The notes: generated by a model not told the origin, from the sequence alone. A DNA stretch of 64,000 nucleotides from Acidovorax sp. 1608163 (GCF_003669015.1 NZ_CP033069.1:2614501-2678500), one strand, 5' to 3'. Positions 46,321-56,872 are shown, numbered from the stretch's first letter. Numbers and translations are program-made.

Positions 46321-46995
46321 TCAATCGGCGACGGGTGCGGGGTCCAGCGACCGCCAAATATACCAAGTTGCCACACTGCACCAAGGCTTCCAGGCCTCGG
46401 CCACTTCACGGGCGTCACTGCGGCTGACCAATTCGCCAGAAAAGTAATTCTGGCTGATGCCCGTGATCAAGCCTGGGTCGTCCAGCGGCAGCACATTGGG
46501 GCGCTGCAGATAGAAGATCAGGAACATCTCGGCCGTCCAGCGGCCAATGCCACGGATGTCCACCAGCTCGGCAATGATCGCCTCGTCGTCCATGGACTCC
46601 CAGTCCTTGACGTGCAACTTGCCATTGTCAAAGTGCAGTGCCAAATCCACGAGGTAGTCGATCTTGCGGGCCGACAGGCCTGCCGCGCGCATGTCGTCCA
46701 CCTTGAGCTTGAGCACATTGGCCGGGCTCAGTTGGCGCGACAGCGCGGCAAACCGTTCCCACACGGCCTGTGCGGCCTTGACCGAAGCCTGCTGCCCCAC
46801 GATGCTGCGCGCCAGCGTGGTGAAGGCATCGCGGCGGGTTTGCAGCGCTGCATCGCCAAATTGGGGGATCAGGCGCTTCATCACCCGGTCTTTTTTGACC
46901 AGGTGCTTGCACGCCTCGGCCCAGTAAGCTGGCGTCGTCAGCACGGGCGAAGCCTCAGGGGCATCGATTGATGCTATTTTTTTAGTAGCTGCCAC
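46321..46995 (-). CDS. DNA-3-methyladenine glycosylase II (AlkA-like HhH-GPD)
   Basis: A 224-residue base-excision glycosylase removing alkylated purines. A helix-hairpin-helix is seen at about 144-160 (LVDIRGIGRWTAEMFLI) with the catalytic Asp in LPLDDPGLI (172-173). SIVGQQASVKAAQAVWERF is the family's first conserved helix. The GTG start and first seven codons (MAATKKI) lie in a degenerate palindromic repeat, so the N-terminus is partly repeat-derived. It lies between cysS and accA, all on the minus strand. Confidence 0.9.
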   Translation of the reverse strand: MAATKKIASIDAPEASPVLTTPAYWAEACKHLVKKDRVMKRLIPQFGDAALQTRRDAFTTLARSIVGQQASVKAAQAVWERFAALSRQLSPANVLKLKVDDMRAAGLSARKIDYLVDLALHFDNGKLHVKDWESMDDEAIIAELVDIRGIGRWTAEMFLIFYLQRPNVLPLDDPGLITGISQNYFSGELVSRSDAREVAEAWKPWCSVATWYIWRSLDPAPVAD

Positions 46996-47029
46996 CGCTC
47001 ATCCAGTCTGCCTTGATGGCGGTTTTATT
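46975..47029 (+). repeat. Short palindromic dispersed element, degenerate copy 6
   Basis: Reads TTTTTTTAGTAGCTGCCACC, GCTCATCCAGTCT, GCCTTGATGGCGGTTTTATT. The left arm keeps TAGCTGC; the right arm is diverged. It covers the start codon of the DNA glycosylase gene. Confidence 0.5.
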
Positions 47030-47040
47030 CACACAAACGT

Positions 47041-48417
<1,377 letters not shown>

Positions 48418-48631
48418 GGGGTATCAGTGTCGGGAATGGGGAGGATGGGCGATGCGGATCGCCCTGCAGCGCGGAGGCACAGCCCCACGCGGGGGATGGT
48501 GCCCGGCACCGGACACCCTATGAAATCACCAGCGGCAACAGCGCACCGTCATGACAACCCCCCTCAGCTACAATCCGCCGAAGTATAAGCCCGGCCCGGG
48601 TTTCACGCCGTTCAACCCCTCCAGAACCCCC

Positions 48632-49717
48632 ATGAAGCAAGTCCGCCGCACCCTTCCCCGACTCCTGCGCCTGTTGGCACTGACGGCGCTTGTCGGCACC
48701 GGCGCAGCCCAGGCCAACGACTACGCCGACATCACCCAGTTGCTCAAGGCGGGCAAGGCCGCAGAAGCACTTGCCAAGGCAGACCAGCGATTGTCCGCCA
48801 CCCCCCGCGACCCGCAATTGCGCTTCCTCAAAGGCGTGGCGCAAGCCGACTCCGGCAAGCCCGCTGACGCAGTGGCCACGTTCACCAAGCTCACCGAGGA
48901 ATACCCAGAGCTGCCCGAGCCCTACAACAACCTGGCCGTGCTGTACGCCAACCAGAACCAGTTGGACAAGGCCCGCACCGCGCTGGAAATGGCCATCCGC
49001 ACCAACCCCAGCTACGCCACGGCGCACGAAAACTTGGGCGACATCTATGCCAAGCTGGCCAGCCAGGCCTACAACAAGGCGCTGCAGCTGGACGCGGCCA
49101 ACGCCACATCGCTCAAGCCCAAGCTGGCGCTGATCCGTGAACTGTTCTCCGCCGACGCGGCCAAGGGCGCCAAGCCTGCCGCAGCCGCACCAGCCCCTGC
49201 CGTGATTGCCACGCAGCGCCCCGCCCCTGCACCTGCGGCAACACCTGCGCCAGCCCCAGCAGCAGCCCCCACGGCGGCCCCTGCGCCCACAGCGGCTGCC
49301 CCTGCCGCCAGCCCCGCACCTGCAGCGGCCCCTGCGGCAGCGCCCGCCGCCGACACGGCCAAGAAAGAGGCCGCCAAAGACACCAAGGAAGTCTCTGCCG
49401 CTGTGCAAGCCTGGGCTGCCGCCTGGGCTGCCAAGGACATGAAGAGCTATCTGTCGGCCTACGGCAAGGAATTCAACCCACCCGGCAAGCAAACCCGCGC
49501 CGCCTGGGAAAAAGAACGCGAAGCCCGCATCGTGGGCAAGTCCAAGATCACCGTGCAGGTGTCTGACCTGAACGTTTCGATGAACGGCAGCAAAGCCACG
49601 GCCCGCTTTCGCCAGGCCTACAGCGCCGACTCGCTCAACGTGACCAGCCGCAAGACGCTGGACCTGGTGGAGACCAACGGCCGCTGGCTCATCGTGCGCG
49701 AAGCCACAGGCGGTTGA
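48632..49717 (+). CDS. Exported TPR protein with C-terminal NTF2-like (Csd6/Cds6-type) domain
   Basis: 361 residues. A signal peptide (MKQVRRTLPRLLRLLALTAL to AQA) is followed by about four TPR units (residues 32-165; NDYADITQLLKAGKAAEALA, ELPEPYNNLAVLYANQNQLD, ATAHENLGDIYAKLA). A low-complexity Ala/Pro linker (about 181-240) leads to an NTF2/SnoaL-like domain (VQAWAAAWAAKDMKSYLSAY to WLIVREATGG). The same domain type ends the next gene, an L,D-transpeptidase. The pair probably works in the periplasm on peptidoglycan. An upstream ATG at 48551 is rejected because 48632 gives a proper signal peptide. Confidence 0.82.
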   Translation: MKQVRRTLPRLLRLLALTALVGTGAAQANDYADITQLLKAGKAAEALAKADQRLSATPRDPQLRFLKGVAQADSGKPADAVATFTKLTEEYPELPEPYNNLAVLYANQNQLDKARTALEMAIRTNPSYATAHENLGDIYAKLASQAYNKALQLDAANATSLKPKLALIRELFSADAAKGAKPAAAAPAPAVIATQRPAPAPAATPAPAPAAAPTAAPAPTAAAPAASPAPAAAPAAAPAADTAKKEAAKDTKEVSAAVQAWAAAWAAKDMKSYLSAYGKEFNPPGKQTRAAWEKEREARIVGKSKITVQVSDLNVSMNGSKATARFRQAYSADSLNVTSRKTLDLVETNGRWLIVREATGG

Positions 49718-49756
49718 TGCCACAGGCCGCCTGACTCCAACCCAGACCTCTCACCT

Positions 49757-51154
49757 TTGACAGGGCCGACAGCGCAAGCCGTTGGCTCTTCGGTTTTTTC
49801 TGACAGCCCCTTGATACAGCGCCACAGCGTGCCAGCCCCTTACTGCAGCGTGCAAGCCCCCTTCTGGATTCGCCACGCGGCCACGGCCGTGACCCTGTTC
49901 GCCTTGGCGGCGCAGTCTGCAGCGGCCCCCCCGGTGCATGCGCAAACATCGCAGCCAGCAGCCAAAAGCAAGCGCCCCACCGCCGCTGCGCAGCGCGCCG
50001 CCCCAACCCCTGTGGCCCCCAAGGCGCTGCAAGACGGTCAGGCAGAAACGCGCCTGCTCAAGGTATACCAACTGGCCAGCGAGGGGCGCGGCCGCGAGGC
50101 ACTGGCCCAGGCCGAAAGCCTGGCACGCGAATACCCCAACTTTCAGCTCGCACAACTGGCCGTGGGCGACTTGCTGGCCGCGCGCGTGCGCCCCATCAAG
50201 CAGCTGGGTGATGTGCCAGAGCCAGCCCTGCCCTACCCGCCCGAAGTGACCGCCACGCTCGATGAGCTGCGCACCGAGTCGCGCCAGCGCGTGCAGGCCC
50301 AGCGCGCCCGCCCGGCCTCCACCCACATCCCGGCACAGTTTGTTGAGCTGGCCCCGCGCTACAAGCACGCCATTGCCATCGACGCCTCACGCTCGCGGCT
50401 GTACCTGTTTGAGAACACGGACAAGGGCCTGAAGCTGGTGGCCGACTACTACGCCTCGGTGGGCAAGTCGGGCATTGAAAAGGCCACCGAAGGCGACCAA
50501 CGCACCCCCCTGGGCGTGTACTTCATCACCAGCCGCCTGGACCCCGCCACGCTCAAGGACTTTTACGGAGCGGGCGCCCTGCCCATCAACTACCCCAACC
50601 CACTGGACCAGAGCCGGGGCAAGACCGGCAGCGGCATCTGGCTGCACGGCACGCCGCCCGACCAGTTCTCGCGCGCGCCCCTGGCCACCGATGGCTGCGT
50701 AGCCCTGGCCAACCCCGATCTGGAACGCATCCTGCGCACGGTGGAGCCACGCTCCACCCCCGTGGTCATCGCGCAGAAGCTGCAGTGGGTGCAGGCCCAG
50801 AGCATGCAGGCCGAGCGCCAGTCGTTTGAGACGGTGCTCAATGCCTGGCGCACCGCCAAGTCCAACGGCGATATGAACCGCCTGCTGGGCTTTTACGCCC
50901 CCGACTTTCAGAGCTACAAGAAAAAGCCCCTGGGCGAATGGGCCGCCGTGCTGCAAGCCGAGGCCCAGGCGCTCAAGGGCCGCACCGTCCACCTCAAAGA
51001 CAAGGCCTACCTGCGCTGGACCGACTCGGCCGACACCATGGTGGTAACGTTCGGCGAAGTGGCCGAGGGCGCACGCACCGGCCCCATCAAACGCCAGTAC
51101 TGGACGCGGCGCGGCCAGCAGTGGCAAATCTTTTTTGAAGGAGTGATTGGATGA
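49757..51154 (+). CDS. L,D-transpeptidase / carboxypeptidase (YkuD domain, Csd6-like)
   Basis: Up to 465 residues. A hydrophobic export segment (about 36-56) is followed by a helical region, a YkuD domain (about 204-345) with KHAIAIDASRSRLYLFENT, and the active site HGTPPDQFSRAPLATDGCVALAN (His and nucleophilic Cys). A C-terminal NTF2-like domain (about 365-465) ends in YWTRRGQQWQIFFEG. This layout matches Helicobacter Csd6, which trims peptidoglycan peptides. No good ATG exists; TTG 49757, TTG 49811, GTG 49829 or GTG 49850 could start it. The last gives the most normal signal peptide. It overlaps the next gene by 4 nt. Confidence 0.85.
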   Translation: MTGPTAQAVGSSVFSDSPLIQRHSVPAPYCSVQAPFWIRHAATAVTLFALAAQSAAAPPVHAQTSQPAAKSKRPTAAAQRAAPTPVAPKALQDGQAETRLLKVYQLASEGRGREALAQAESLAREYPNFQLAQLAVGDLLAARVRPIKQLGDVPEPALPYPPEVTATLDELRTESRQRVQAQRARPASTHIPAQFVELAPRYKHAIAIDASRSRLYLFENTDKGLKLVADYYASVGKSGIEKATEGDQRTPLGVYFITSRLDPATLKDFYGAGALPINYPNPLDQSRGKTGSGIWLHGTPPDQFSRAPLATDGCVALANPDLERILRTVEPRSTPVVIAQKLQWVQAQSMQAERQSFETVLNAWRTAKSNGDMNRLLGFYAPDFQSYKKKPLGEWAAVLQAEAQALKGRTVHLKDKAYLRWTDSADTMVVTFGEVAEGARTGPIKRQYWTRRGQQWQIFFEGVIG

Positions 51155-51732
51155 TTTCCAAAAGAAAATCGATGCTAACGCTTGCAGGAATTACGCTGGC
51201 AGCTATGGTTTCAGTAGCACCCGCCCACGCGCAGACCGCCCCCAAGGTCAAGCTCGCCACCTCCATGGGCGACATCGTGGTGCAGCTCGACCCTGCCAAG
51301 GCCCCCAAGTCGGTTGAGAACTTCCTCGCCTACGTGAACGACAAGCACTACGACGGCACGGTGTTCCACCGCGTGATCGACGGCTTCATGATCCAGGGCG
51401 GCGGCTTCACCGCCGACATGGTGCAAAAGCCCACCAAGCCGCCGATCCCTCTGGAAGCCAGCAACGGCCTCAAGAACGACACCTACACCATCGCCATGGC
51501 GCGCACGGGCAACCCCAACTCGGCCACCTCGCAGTTCTTCATCAACGTGAAGGACAACGCCATGCTCAATGCCCCCAACCCCGACGGCCACGGCTATGCC
51601 GTGTTCGGCAAGGTGGTGGAAGGCACTGCCGTGGTCGACAAGATCAAGGCCGTGGCCACCGGCAACAAGGGCGGCCACCAAAACGTGCCCAACACCCCCA
51701 TCACCATCACTTCGGCCACCGTGGTGAAGTGA
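51151..51732 (+). CDS. Periplasmic cyclophilin-type peptidyl-prolyl isomerase
   Basis: A 193-residue cyclophilin with a signal peptide (about residues 1-27, cleaved after AHA). The catalytic core is bacterial-type: VFHRVIDGFMIQGGGFT with the active-site Arg, then NDTYTIAMARTGNPNSATSQ and FFINVKDN. It should speed prolyl isomerisation of exported proteins. The start overlaps the L,D-transpeptidase stop (ATGA). The signal-peptide codons resemble the right half of the dispersed palindromic element (GCTAACGCTT and GCAGCTATGGTTTC), a weak match. Confidence 0.92.
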   Translation: MISKRKSMLTLAGITLAAMVSVAPAHAQTAPKVKLATSMGDIVVQLDPAKAPKSVENFLAYVNDKHYDGTVFHRVIDGFMIQGGGFTADMVQKPTKPPIPLEASNGLKNDTYTIAMARTGNPNSATSQFFINVKDNAMLNAPNPDGHGYAVFGKVVEGTAVVDKIKAVATGNKGGHQNVPNTPITITSATVVK

Positions 51733-51777
51733 TTTCGCATTCCTACCCCAGACCTTTTTTCTGAAAGAAGCATTGCC

Positions 51778-52284
51778 ATGAGCAACCCACAAGTCGAACT
51801 GCACATCGCTGGCTACGGCGTCATCACCCTCGAACTCGACGCTGCCAACGCGCCCAAGTCCACCGAGAACTTCCTGGCCTACGTGAACAAGGGCCACTAC
51901 AACAACACGATCTTTCACCGTGTGATCCCCGGCTTCATGGTGCAAGGCGGCGGCTTTGAGCCCGGCATGAACCAGAAGAACTCCGATGCCCCCATCGAGA
52001 ACGAAGCCAAGAACGGCCTGAAGAACGCCAACTACACCGTGGCCATGGCCCGCACCAGCGACCCCCACTCGGCCACCGCGCAGTTCTTCATCAACGTGGC
52101 CGACAACGGCTTCCTGAACCATACCTCCCCCACCCCCCAAGGCTGGGGCTACGCCGTGTTCGGCAAGGTGGTCTCGGGCACCGACGTGGTGGACAAGATC
52201 AAGGCCGTGAAGACGGGCCGCAAGGGCTTCCATGACGACGTGCCAAAGGAAGACGTGATCATCGAAAAGGCTGTGGCCCTGTAA
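51778..52284 (+). CDS. ppiB: Cytoplasmic cyclophilin-type peptidyl-prolyl isomerase
   Basis: A 168-residue cyclophilin without a signal peptide. Core motifs [40 protein letters not shown] and FFINVADN are strongly similar to the gene just upstream, so the two are a tandem pair, one exported and one cytoplasmic. It starts 45 nt after its partner. lpxH follows 20 nt later on the same strand. Confidence 0.94.
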   Translation: MSNPQVELHIAGYGVITLELDAANAPKSTENFLAYVNKGHYNNTIFHRVIPGFMVQGGGFEPGMNQKNSDAPIENEAKNGLKNANYTVAMARTSDPHSATAQFFINVADNGFLNHTSPTPQGWGYAVFGKVVSGTDVVDKIKAVKTGRKGFHDDVPKEDVIIEKAVAL

Positions 52285-52304
52285 GCAGGCCGCGCTATCA
52301 CCAC

Positions 52305-53096
52305 GTGACCCCGACCGTGCCCCCGTTCGCGGAGCTTGCTGCTCCTGCGCACTGGCGCACGGTCGATTTCATTTCGGACCTACACCTGCAGGCCAGCGAG
52401 CCCGCCACCGTGGCCGCATGCCTGCACTACCTGCAGGCCACTCCCGCCGATGCAATCTTTCTGCTCGGCGACATTTTTGAAGTCTGGGTGGGCGACGATG
52501 CCCTCCAAGACCCTGGCAGCTTCGAGGCCCAGGTCTGCGCCCAGCTGCAAGCCGCGGCACAACGCTGCGCGCTGTACTTCATGCACGGCAACCGCGACTT
52601 TCTGGCGGGCAATGCCTTTTTGCAGCACTGCGGCATCACCGGCCTGCCAGACCCCACCGTGCTGACCTTTGCAGGCCAGCGCTACCTGCTCAGCCATGGC
52701 GACCTGCTGTGCATTGACGACACGGACTACCAGCGCTTTCGCGTACAGGCGCGCAGCAGCGCCTGGCAGCAGCAGTTTTTGTCCCAGCCCCTGGCCGTGC
52801 GGCGCGCGCAGGCACGCGGCATTCGGCAAGAGAGCGAGGCGCGCAAGCAGTCCGGCGCCATCTATGCCGATGTGGACCACGCGAGCGCCATCGCCTGGCT
52901 GCAGGCGGCAGGCGCCCACACACTCATCCACGGCCACACCCACCGGCCTGCCGACCACACCCTGGCCCCGGGCCTGCAGCGCGTGGTGCTGAGCGACTGG
53001 GACGCCGCCGCATTACCCCCGCGGCTGGAAACACTGCGTTTGTCCGCCGCGGGCTTGGAACGGGTGGCCCTGGCCCCCATGTACCAGCCATCCTGA
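52305..53096 (+). CDS. lpxH: UDP-2,3-diacylglucosamine diphosphatase
   Basis: A 263-residue metallophosphoesterase of lipid A synthesis, cleaving UDP-2,3-diacylglucosamine to lipid X and UMP at the inner membrane. Metal motifs: FISDLHL (residues 22-28), LLGDIFEVWVGDD (54-65), MHGNRDFLAG, LSHGDLLCIDDTDYQ and IHGHTHRP. The start is a GTG; the first 18 residues are a little longer than usual. The presence of lpxH confirms a Gram-negative host. Last but one of the plus-strand run. Confidence 0.94.
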   Translation: MTPTVPPFAELAAPAHWRTVDFISDLHLQASEPATVAACLHYLQATPADAIFLLGDIFEVWVGDDALQDPGSFEAQVCAQLQAAAQRCALYFMHGNRDFLAGNAFLQHCGITGLPDPTVLTFAGQRYLLSHGDLLCIDDTDYQRFRVQARSSAWQQQFLSQPLAVRRAQARGIRQESEARKQSGAIYADVDHASAIAWLQAAGAHTLIHGHTHRPADHTLAPGLQRVVLSDWDAAALPPRLETLRLSAAGLERVALAPMYQPS

Positions 53097-53134
53097 CTCA
53101 GGGGCCGTGATCGCGTCCCCGCCCGATCACTGCC

Positions 53135-53965
53135 ATGCCCCCCATCCTCAACCGGCTTTGGCGCCATGTGCGCGCCACCGTAGCGCCCGTGCCCGACATC
53201 TCGGCAGACCTGTGGCTGCAGACGCTGCAGCGCTACCCGTTTTTGGCCGCGCTGTCGCTGCACGAGCAAAGCAAGCTGCGCGCACTGAGCGCGCTGTTTC
53301 TGGACCAAAAGCAGTTCCACGGCGCACACGGCCTCACCGTGACCGATGCCATGGCCATCGACATTGCGGCGCAGGCCTGCCTGCCACTGCTGCACCTGGG
53401 CGATGCCGCCAAGGCGCTGGGCTGGTACGACGATTTCGTGACCATCGTGGTGCACCCCGGCGAGGCCGTGGCGCGCCGCCAGACGGTGGACGAGGCCGGT
53501 GTGGTGCACGAACACACCCAGGTGCTGCTGGGCGAGGCCATGGAGCGCGGCCCCGTGATGCTGAGCTGGCAGCACATTGCCAACGCCCACGAGAACACCG
53601 CGCGCGGCCACAACGTAGTGGTGCACGAGTTTGTGCACAAGCTGGACATGCGCACGGGCACCGCCAACGGCTGCCCGCCCCTGCCCGCAGGCTTCATGGG
53701 CGCCCGCACGGGCCGTGGGGCGTATGAAGCCTGGTGGAATGCGTGGGAGCCCGCCTACCAGGAGTTCCGCGAACGCGTCATCCTGGCCGAGCGCTTTGGC
53801 GCCGAACGGCCTTGGCTGGATGCGTACGGCGCCACCTCGCAGTCCGAGTTTTTTGCCGTGGCCTGCGAGGCGTACTTTGTGAACCGCACCCGGTTTGCGC
53901 AAGAGTTTGCCAGCCTGGTGCCGGTGCTGGATGCGTTCTTCCGGCGCGAAGCGATGGCGGGCTGA
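53135..53965 (+). CDS. mtfA: Zinc-dependent peptidase MtfA (M90 family)
   Basis: A 276-residue cytosolic metallopeptidase. The zinc motif is HEFVH at residues 164-168 (NVVVHEFVHKLDM), with the third ligand region SQSEFFAVACEAYF. The N-terminal PFLAALSLHEQSKLRALSAL and LHLGDAAKALGWYDDFVTIV are family typical. In enterobacteria MtfA binds the Mlc repressor and so affects glucose PTS genes; whether that holds here is unknown. It stands 38 nt after lpxH. Confidence 0.92.
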   Translation: MPPILNRLWRHVRATVAPVPDISADLWLQTLQRYPFLAALSLHEQSKLRALSALFLDQKQFHGAHGLTVTDAMAIDIAAQACLPLLHLGDAAKALGWYDDFVTIVVHPGEAVARRQTVDEAGVVHEHTQVLLGEAMERGPVMLSWQHIANAHENTARGHNVVVHEFVHKLDMRTGTANGCPPLPAGFMGARTGRGAYEAWWNAWEPAYQEFRERVILAERFGAERPWLDAYGATSQSEFFAVACEAYFVNRTRFAQEFASLVPVLDAFFRREAMAG

Positions 53966-54033
53966 GGCCCACCCGCCGCAAGACTGCGGGCCCACGGTGG
54001 CCAGCACACCTTCTGGCGAAGCTCCGATTGCTA

Positions 54034-54092
54034 TATTTTCAATAGCTGCCAGCGCTTATATTTCAAGCGCTAGCAGCCATTTTGACTACAAA
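54034..54092 (+). repeat. Short palindromic dispersed element, copy 7
   Basis: Reads TCAATAGCTGCCAGCGCTTA, TATTTC, AAGCGCTAGCAGCCATTTTG and ACTACAAA. It is the most symmetric copy. Its outer end supplies the stop codon of the E1 dehydrogenase gene on the minus strand (TTG TAG TC), as copy 4 does for hutD. It sits between convergent mtfA and the E1 gene, so it may also act as a terminator stem. Confidence 0.85.
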
Positions 54093-56770
54093 CCCAACGC
54101 GAAGCGCGCCGCCTTGGCCACTGCCTGCGCATCCACCCCAAAGAACTGGCGCAGCGCCGCACGCGTGTCGCTGCGGCCAAAGCCATCCGTGCCCAGGGTG
54201 ATGTAGCGGCGGCCTTCGGGCACGAAGGCGCGCACGGTCTCAGGCACGGCGCGCACGTAGTCGGTGGCCGCAATCACCGGGCCCTGGGTGCCGGCCAGTT
54301 GCTGCGCCAGCCACGGGGTCTCGGGGGCCGCACCGCCGTCCATGGCGCGCTGCTCGCAGGCAATGCCGTCGCGGGCCAGCTCGCTCCAGCTGGTCACGCT
54401 CAGCACAGTCACCTCCACGCCTTCAGCGGCCAGCAGCTCTGCAGCCTTGGCCACCTCGGTCAGGATGGCGCCAGAGCCCATCAGGGTGACCGATTTAGAC
54501 GAAATTGGCTGCTCACGCCCGTCCTGCAAGCGCTGGAAGCTCTTAAAAACATAGCAACCGCGCAGCACCCCCTCGGCCGCATTGGCGGGCAGGTCGGGCT
54601 GGGCGTAGTTCTCGTTCATCAGCGTGACGTAGTAGAAGACGTCGCGCTGCTCGGTCACCATCTCGCGCATGCCAGCGTCGATGATGACGGCCATCTCGCC
54701 CGCGTAGGCCGGGTCGTAGGCCTTGCAGTTGGGGATGGTGGCGGCCACCAGGTGGCTGGTGCCGTCCTGGTGCTGCAGCCCCTCGCCGCCCAGCGTGGTG
54801 CGGCCCGAGGTCGCGCCCAGCAAAAAGCCCCGCGCGCGCTGGTCGGCAGCGGCCCAGATGGCGTCGCCCACGCGCTGGAAGCCGAACATGGAGTAGTAGA
54901 TGTAGAACGGCAGCATGGCCAGGCCGTGCACGCTGTAGCTGGTGGCTGCCGCTGTCCAGCTCGCAATCGCACCCGCCTCGCTGATGCCCTCTTCCAGAAT
55001 CTGCCCATCCAGCGCCTCGCGGTAGCTCAGCACCGAGCCGATGTCTTCGGGCGCATAGCGCTGGCCCACGCTGCTGTAGATGCCCACCTGCTTGAACAGG
55101 TTGGCCATGCCAAAGGTGCGCGCCTCGTCGGCCACGATGGGCACGATGCGCGGGCCGAGCTGGGCGTCCTTCAGCAGCGTGCCCAGCATGCGCACAAAGG
55201 CCATGGTGGTGCTCATCTCCTTGCCATCGGCCTGCAGCGCAAACTGCGCGTAGCTGACCAGGGGCGGCACGGGCAGCGCATCGCACACCGTCTCGCGCCG
55301 GGGCAGGTAGCCGCCCAATTGCTGGCGGTGGCGGCGCAGGTACTGCATCTCGGGGCTGTCTTCAGCGGGCTTGTAGAAGGCCAGGCCCGTGGCCTGCGCG
55401 TCGGTGAGCGGCAGGTTGAAGCGGTTGCGGAATTCGATGAGATCCGTATCGTCGAACTTCTTCTGACTGTGCGTGGTCATCTTGCCCTGCCCGGCTGTGC
55501 CCATGCCGTAGCCCTTCTTGGTGTGGGCCAGGATGACGGTGGGCTGGCCCTTGTGGGCGCTGGCTGCGGCATAGGCCGCATGAATCTTCACCAGGTCGTG
55601 CCCGCCGCGCTTGAGGCGGTCAATCTGCTCGTCTGTCATGCCCTGGGCCAGCGCGGCCAGCTCGGGGCTTTGGCCGAAGAAGTTGTCGCGGTTAAAGCGC
55701 CCATCCTTGGCGGCAAAGGTCTGCATTTGCCCGTCCACCGTGCCTTGCAGCGTGCGCACCAGCGCGCCTGTCAGGTCGCGGGCAAACAAGCCGTCCCAGT
55801 CGCTGCCCCACACCAGCTTGACCACGTTCCAGCCCGCACCAGCGAACAGGCGCTCGAGCTCGTCGATGATGCGGCCGTTGCCACGCACCGGGCCGTCCAG
55901 GCGCTGCAGGTTGCAGTTGACCACCCAGACCAGGTTGTCGAGCCCCTCGCGCGCGGCCAGGGTCAGCGCGCTCATGCTCTCGGGCTCGTCCATCTCTCCG
56001 TCGCCAAACACGCCCCACACTTTTCGACCTTGGCAGTTGAGCAAATTGCGGTGCGTGAGGTAGCGCATGAAGCGCGCGTGGTAAATGCTGCTGATGGGCC
56101 CGATGCCCATCGAGCCGGTGGGGAACTGCCAGAAGTCCGGCATCAGCCAAGGGTGCGGATAGCTGCACAGGCCCTGCGCCCCAGCGGCGGGCGCCGTGAT
56201 TTCCTGGCGGTAGTGCATCAGGTCTTGTTCAGACAAGCGCCCTTCCAGAAAAGCCCGTGCGTACACGCCCGGCGCGCTGTGCGGCTGAAAGAACACCAAG
56301 TCGCCCCGGTGCTGCCCTTCGCCCAGGCCCTCGCGGGCGCGGAAGAAGTGGTTGAAGCCGCTCTCAAACAAATCGGCCGCGCTGGCATAGCTGGCAATGT
56401 GCCCGCCCAGTTCACCATAGGCCTGGTTGGCCCGCACCACCATGGCCAGCGCGTTCCAGCGCATGATGGATGCCAGCCGCTCTTCCACCGCCAGATCCCC
56501 CGCAAACGCAGGCTGGTTCTGCGCCGACACGGTGTTCACGTAGGGCGTGTTGAGCTGGGGCTGCCAGCCAATCTGCTGGGTGCGGGCCAGGTGCACCAGC
56601 TCGGCCAGGATGTGGCGCGCCCGCTCTGGCCCCTCGGTGGCCACCAAGGCCACAAAGGCGTCGCGCCATTCGGCAGTTTCTTGGGGGTCTGCATCCGGCG
56701 CACCCAGGGTGCAATCGAGGGCGGCGGGATCAGCGGCTTGCAGCAGGGTGTGGGGTGTAGGGGCGTTCAT
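54086..56770 (-). CDS. Homodimeric 2-oxoacid dehydrogenase E1 component (AceE/MdeB-like)
   Basis: An 894-residue thiamine-diphosphate enzyme of the AceE class. Cofactor motif GDGEMDEPESMSALTLA with VVNCNLQRLDGPVRGNG, the GKMTTHSQKKFDDTDL loop, and TSGRTTLGGEGLQHQDG with SHLVAATIPNC. It is solitary: no E2 or E3 gene is nearby. A divergent Lrp regulator stands 102 nt away. The same pairing (E1-like mdeB with Lrp-type mdeR) occurs in Pseudomonas methionine catabolism, where the substrate is 2-oxobutyrate. It may therefore be a second E1 besides the housekeeping AceE (inference). The stop codon lies in repeat copy 7. GTG 56779 is an alternative start. Confidence 0.88.
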   Translation of the reverse strand: MNAPTPHTLLQAADPAALDCTLGAPDADPQETAEWRDAFVALVATEGPERARHILAELVHLARTQQIGWQPQLNTPYVNTVSAQNQPAFAGDLAVEERLASIMRWNALAMVVRANQAYGELGGHIASYASAADLFESGFNHFFRAREGLGEGQHRGDLVFFQPHSAPGVYARAFLEGRLSEQDLMHYRQEITAPAAGAQGLCSYPHPWLMPDFWQFPTGSMGIGPISSIYHARFMRYLTHRNLLNCQGRKVWGVFGDGEMDEPESMSALTLAAREGLDNLVWVVNCNLQRLDGPVRGNGRIIDELERLFAGAGWNVVKLVWGSDWDGLFARDLTGALVRTLQGTVDGQMQTFAAKDGRFNRDNFFGQSPELAALAQGMTDEQIDRLKRGGHDLVKIHAAYAAASAHKGQPTVILAHTKKGYGMGTAGQGKMTTHSQKKFDDTDLIEFRNRFNLPLTDAQATGLAFYKPAEDSPEMQYLRRHRQQLGGYLPRRETVCDALPVPPLVSYAQFALQADGKEMSTTMAFVRMLGTLLKDAQLGPRIVPIVADEARTFGMANLFKQVGIYSSVGQRYAPEDIGSVLSYREALDGQILEEGISEAGAIASWTAAATSYSVHGLAMLPFYIYYSMFGFQRVGDAIWAAADQRARGFLLGATSGRTTLGGEGLQHQDGTSHLVAATIPNCKAYDPAYAGEMAVIIDAGMREMVTEQRDVFYYVTLMNENYAQPDLPANAAEGVLRGCYVFKSFQRLQDGREQPISSKSVTLMGSGAILTEVAKAAELLAAEGVEVTVLSVTSWSELARDGIACEQRAMDGGAAPETPWLAQQLAGTQGPVIAATDYVRAVPETVRAFVPEGRRYITLGTDGFGRSDTRAALRQFFGVDAQAVAKAARFALGL

Positions 56771-56872
56771 GCCGTTCACTGTAGTGAGGGCATCGCCAAA
56801 TAAGTTGCTGATATCGCTCTATATTCAGAACGCACCAGCACAGCATGCTGCGAAAACCATAAACTGCAGCAC

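Noticed and set aside
49180..49370. Low-complexity GC-rich tract
   Set aside because: It is the in-frame Ala/Pro linker of the TPR protein; codons vary, so it is not a simple DNA repeat.
54299..56803. Plus-strand open frame of 834 codons antisense to the E1 dehydrogenase
   Set aside because: Same reason: composition is typical antisense shadow, and the minus-strand gene has all family motifs.
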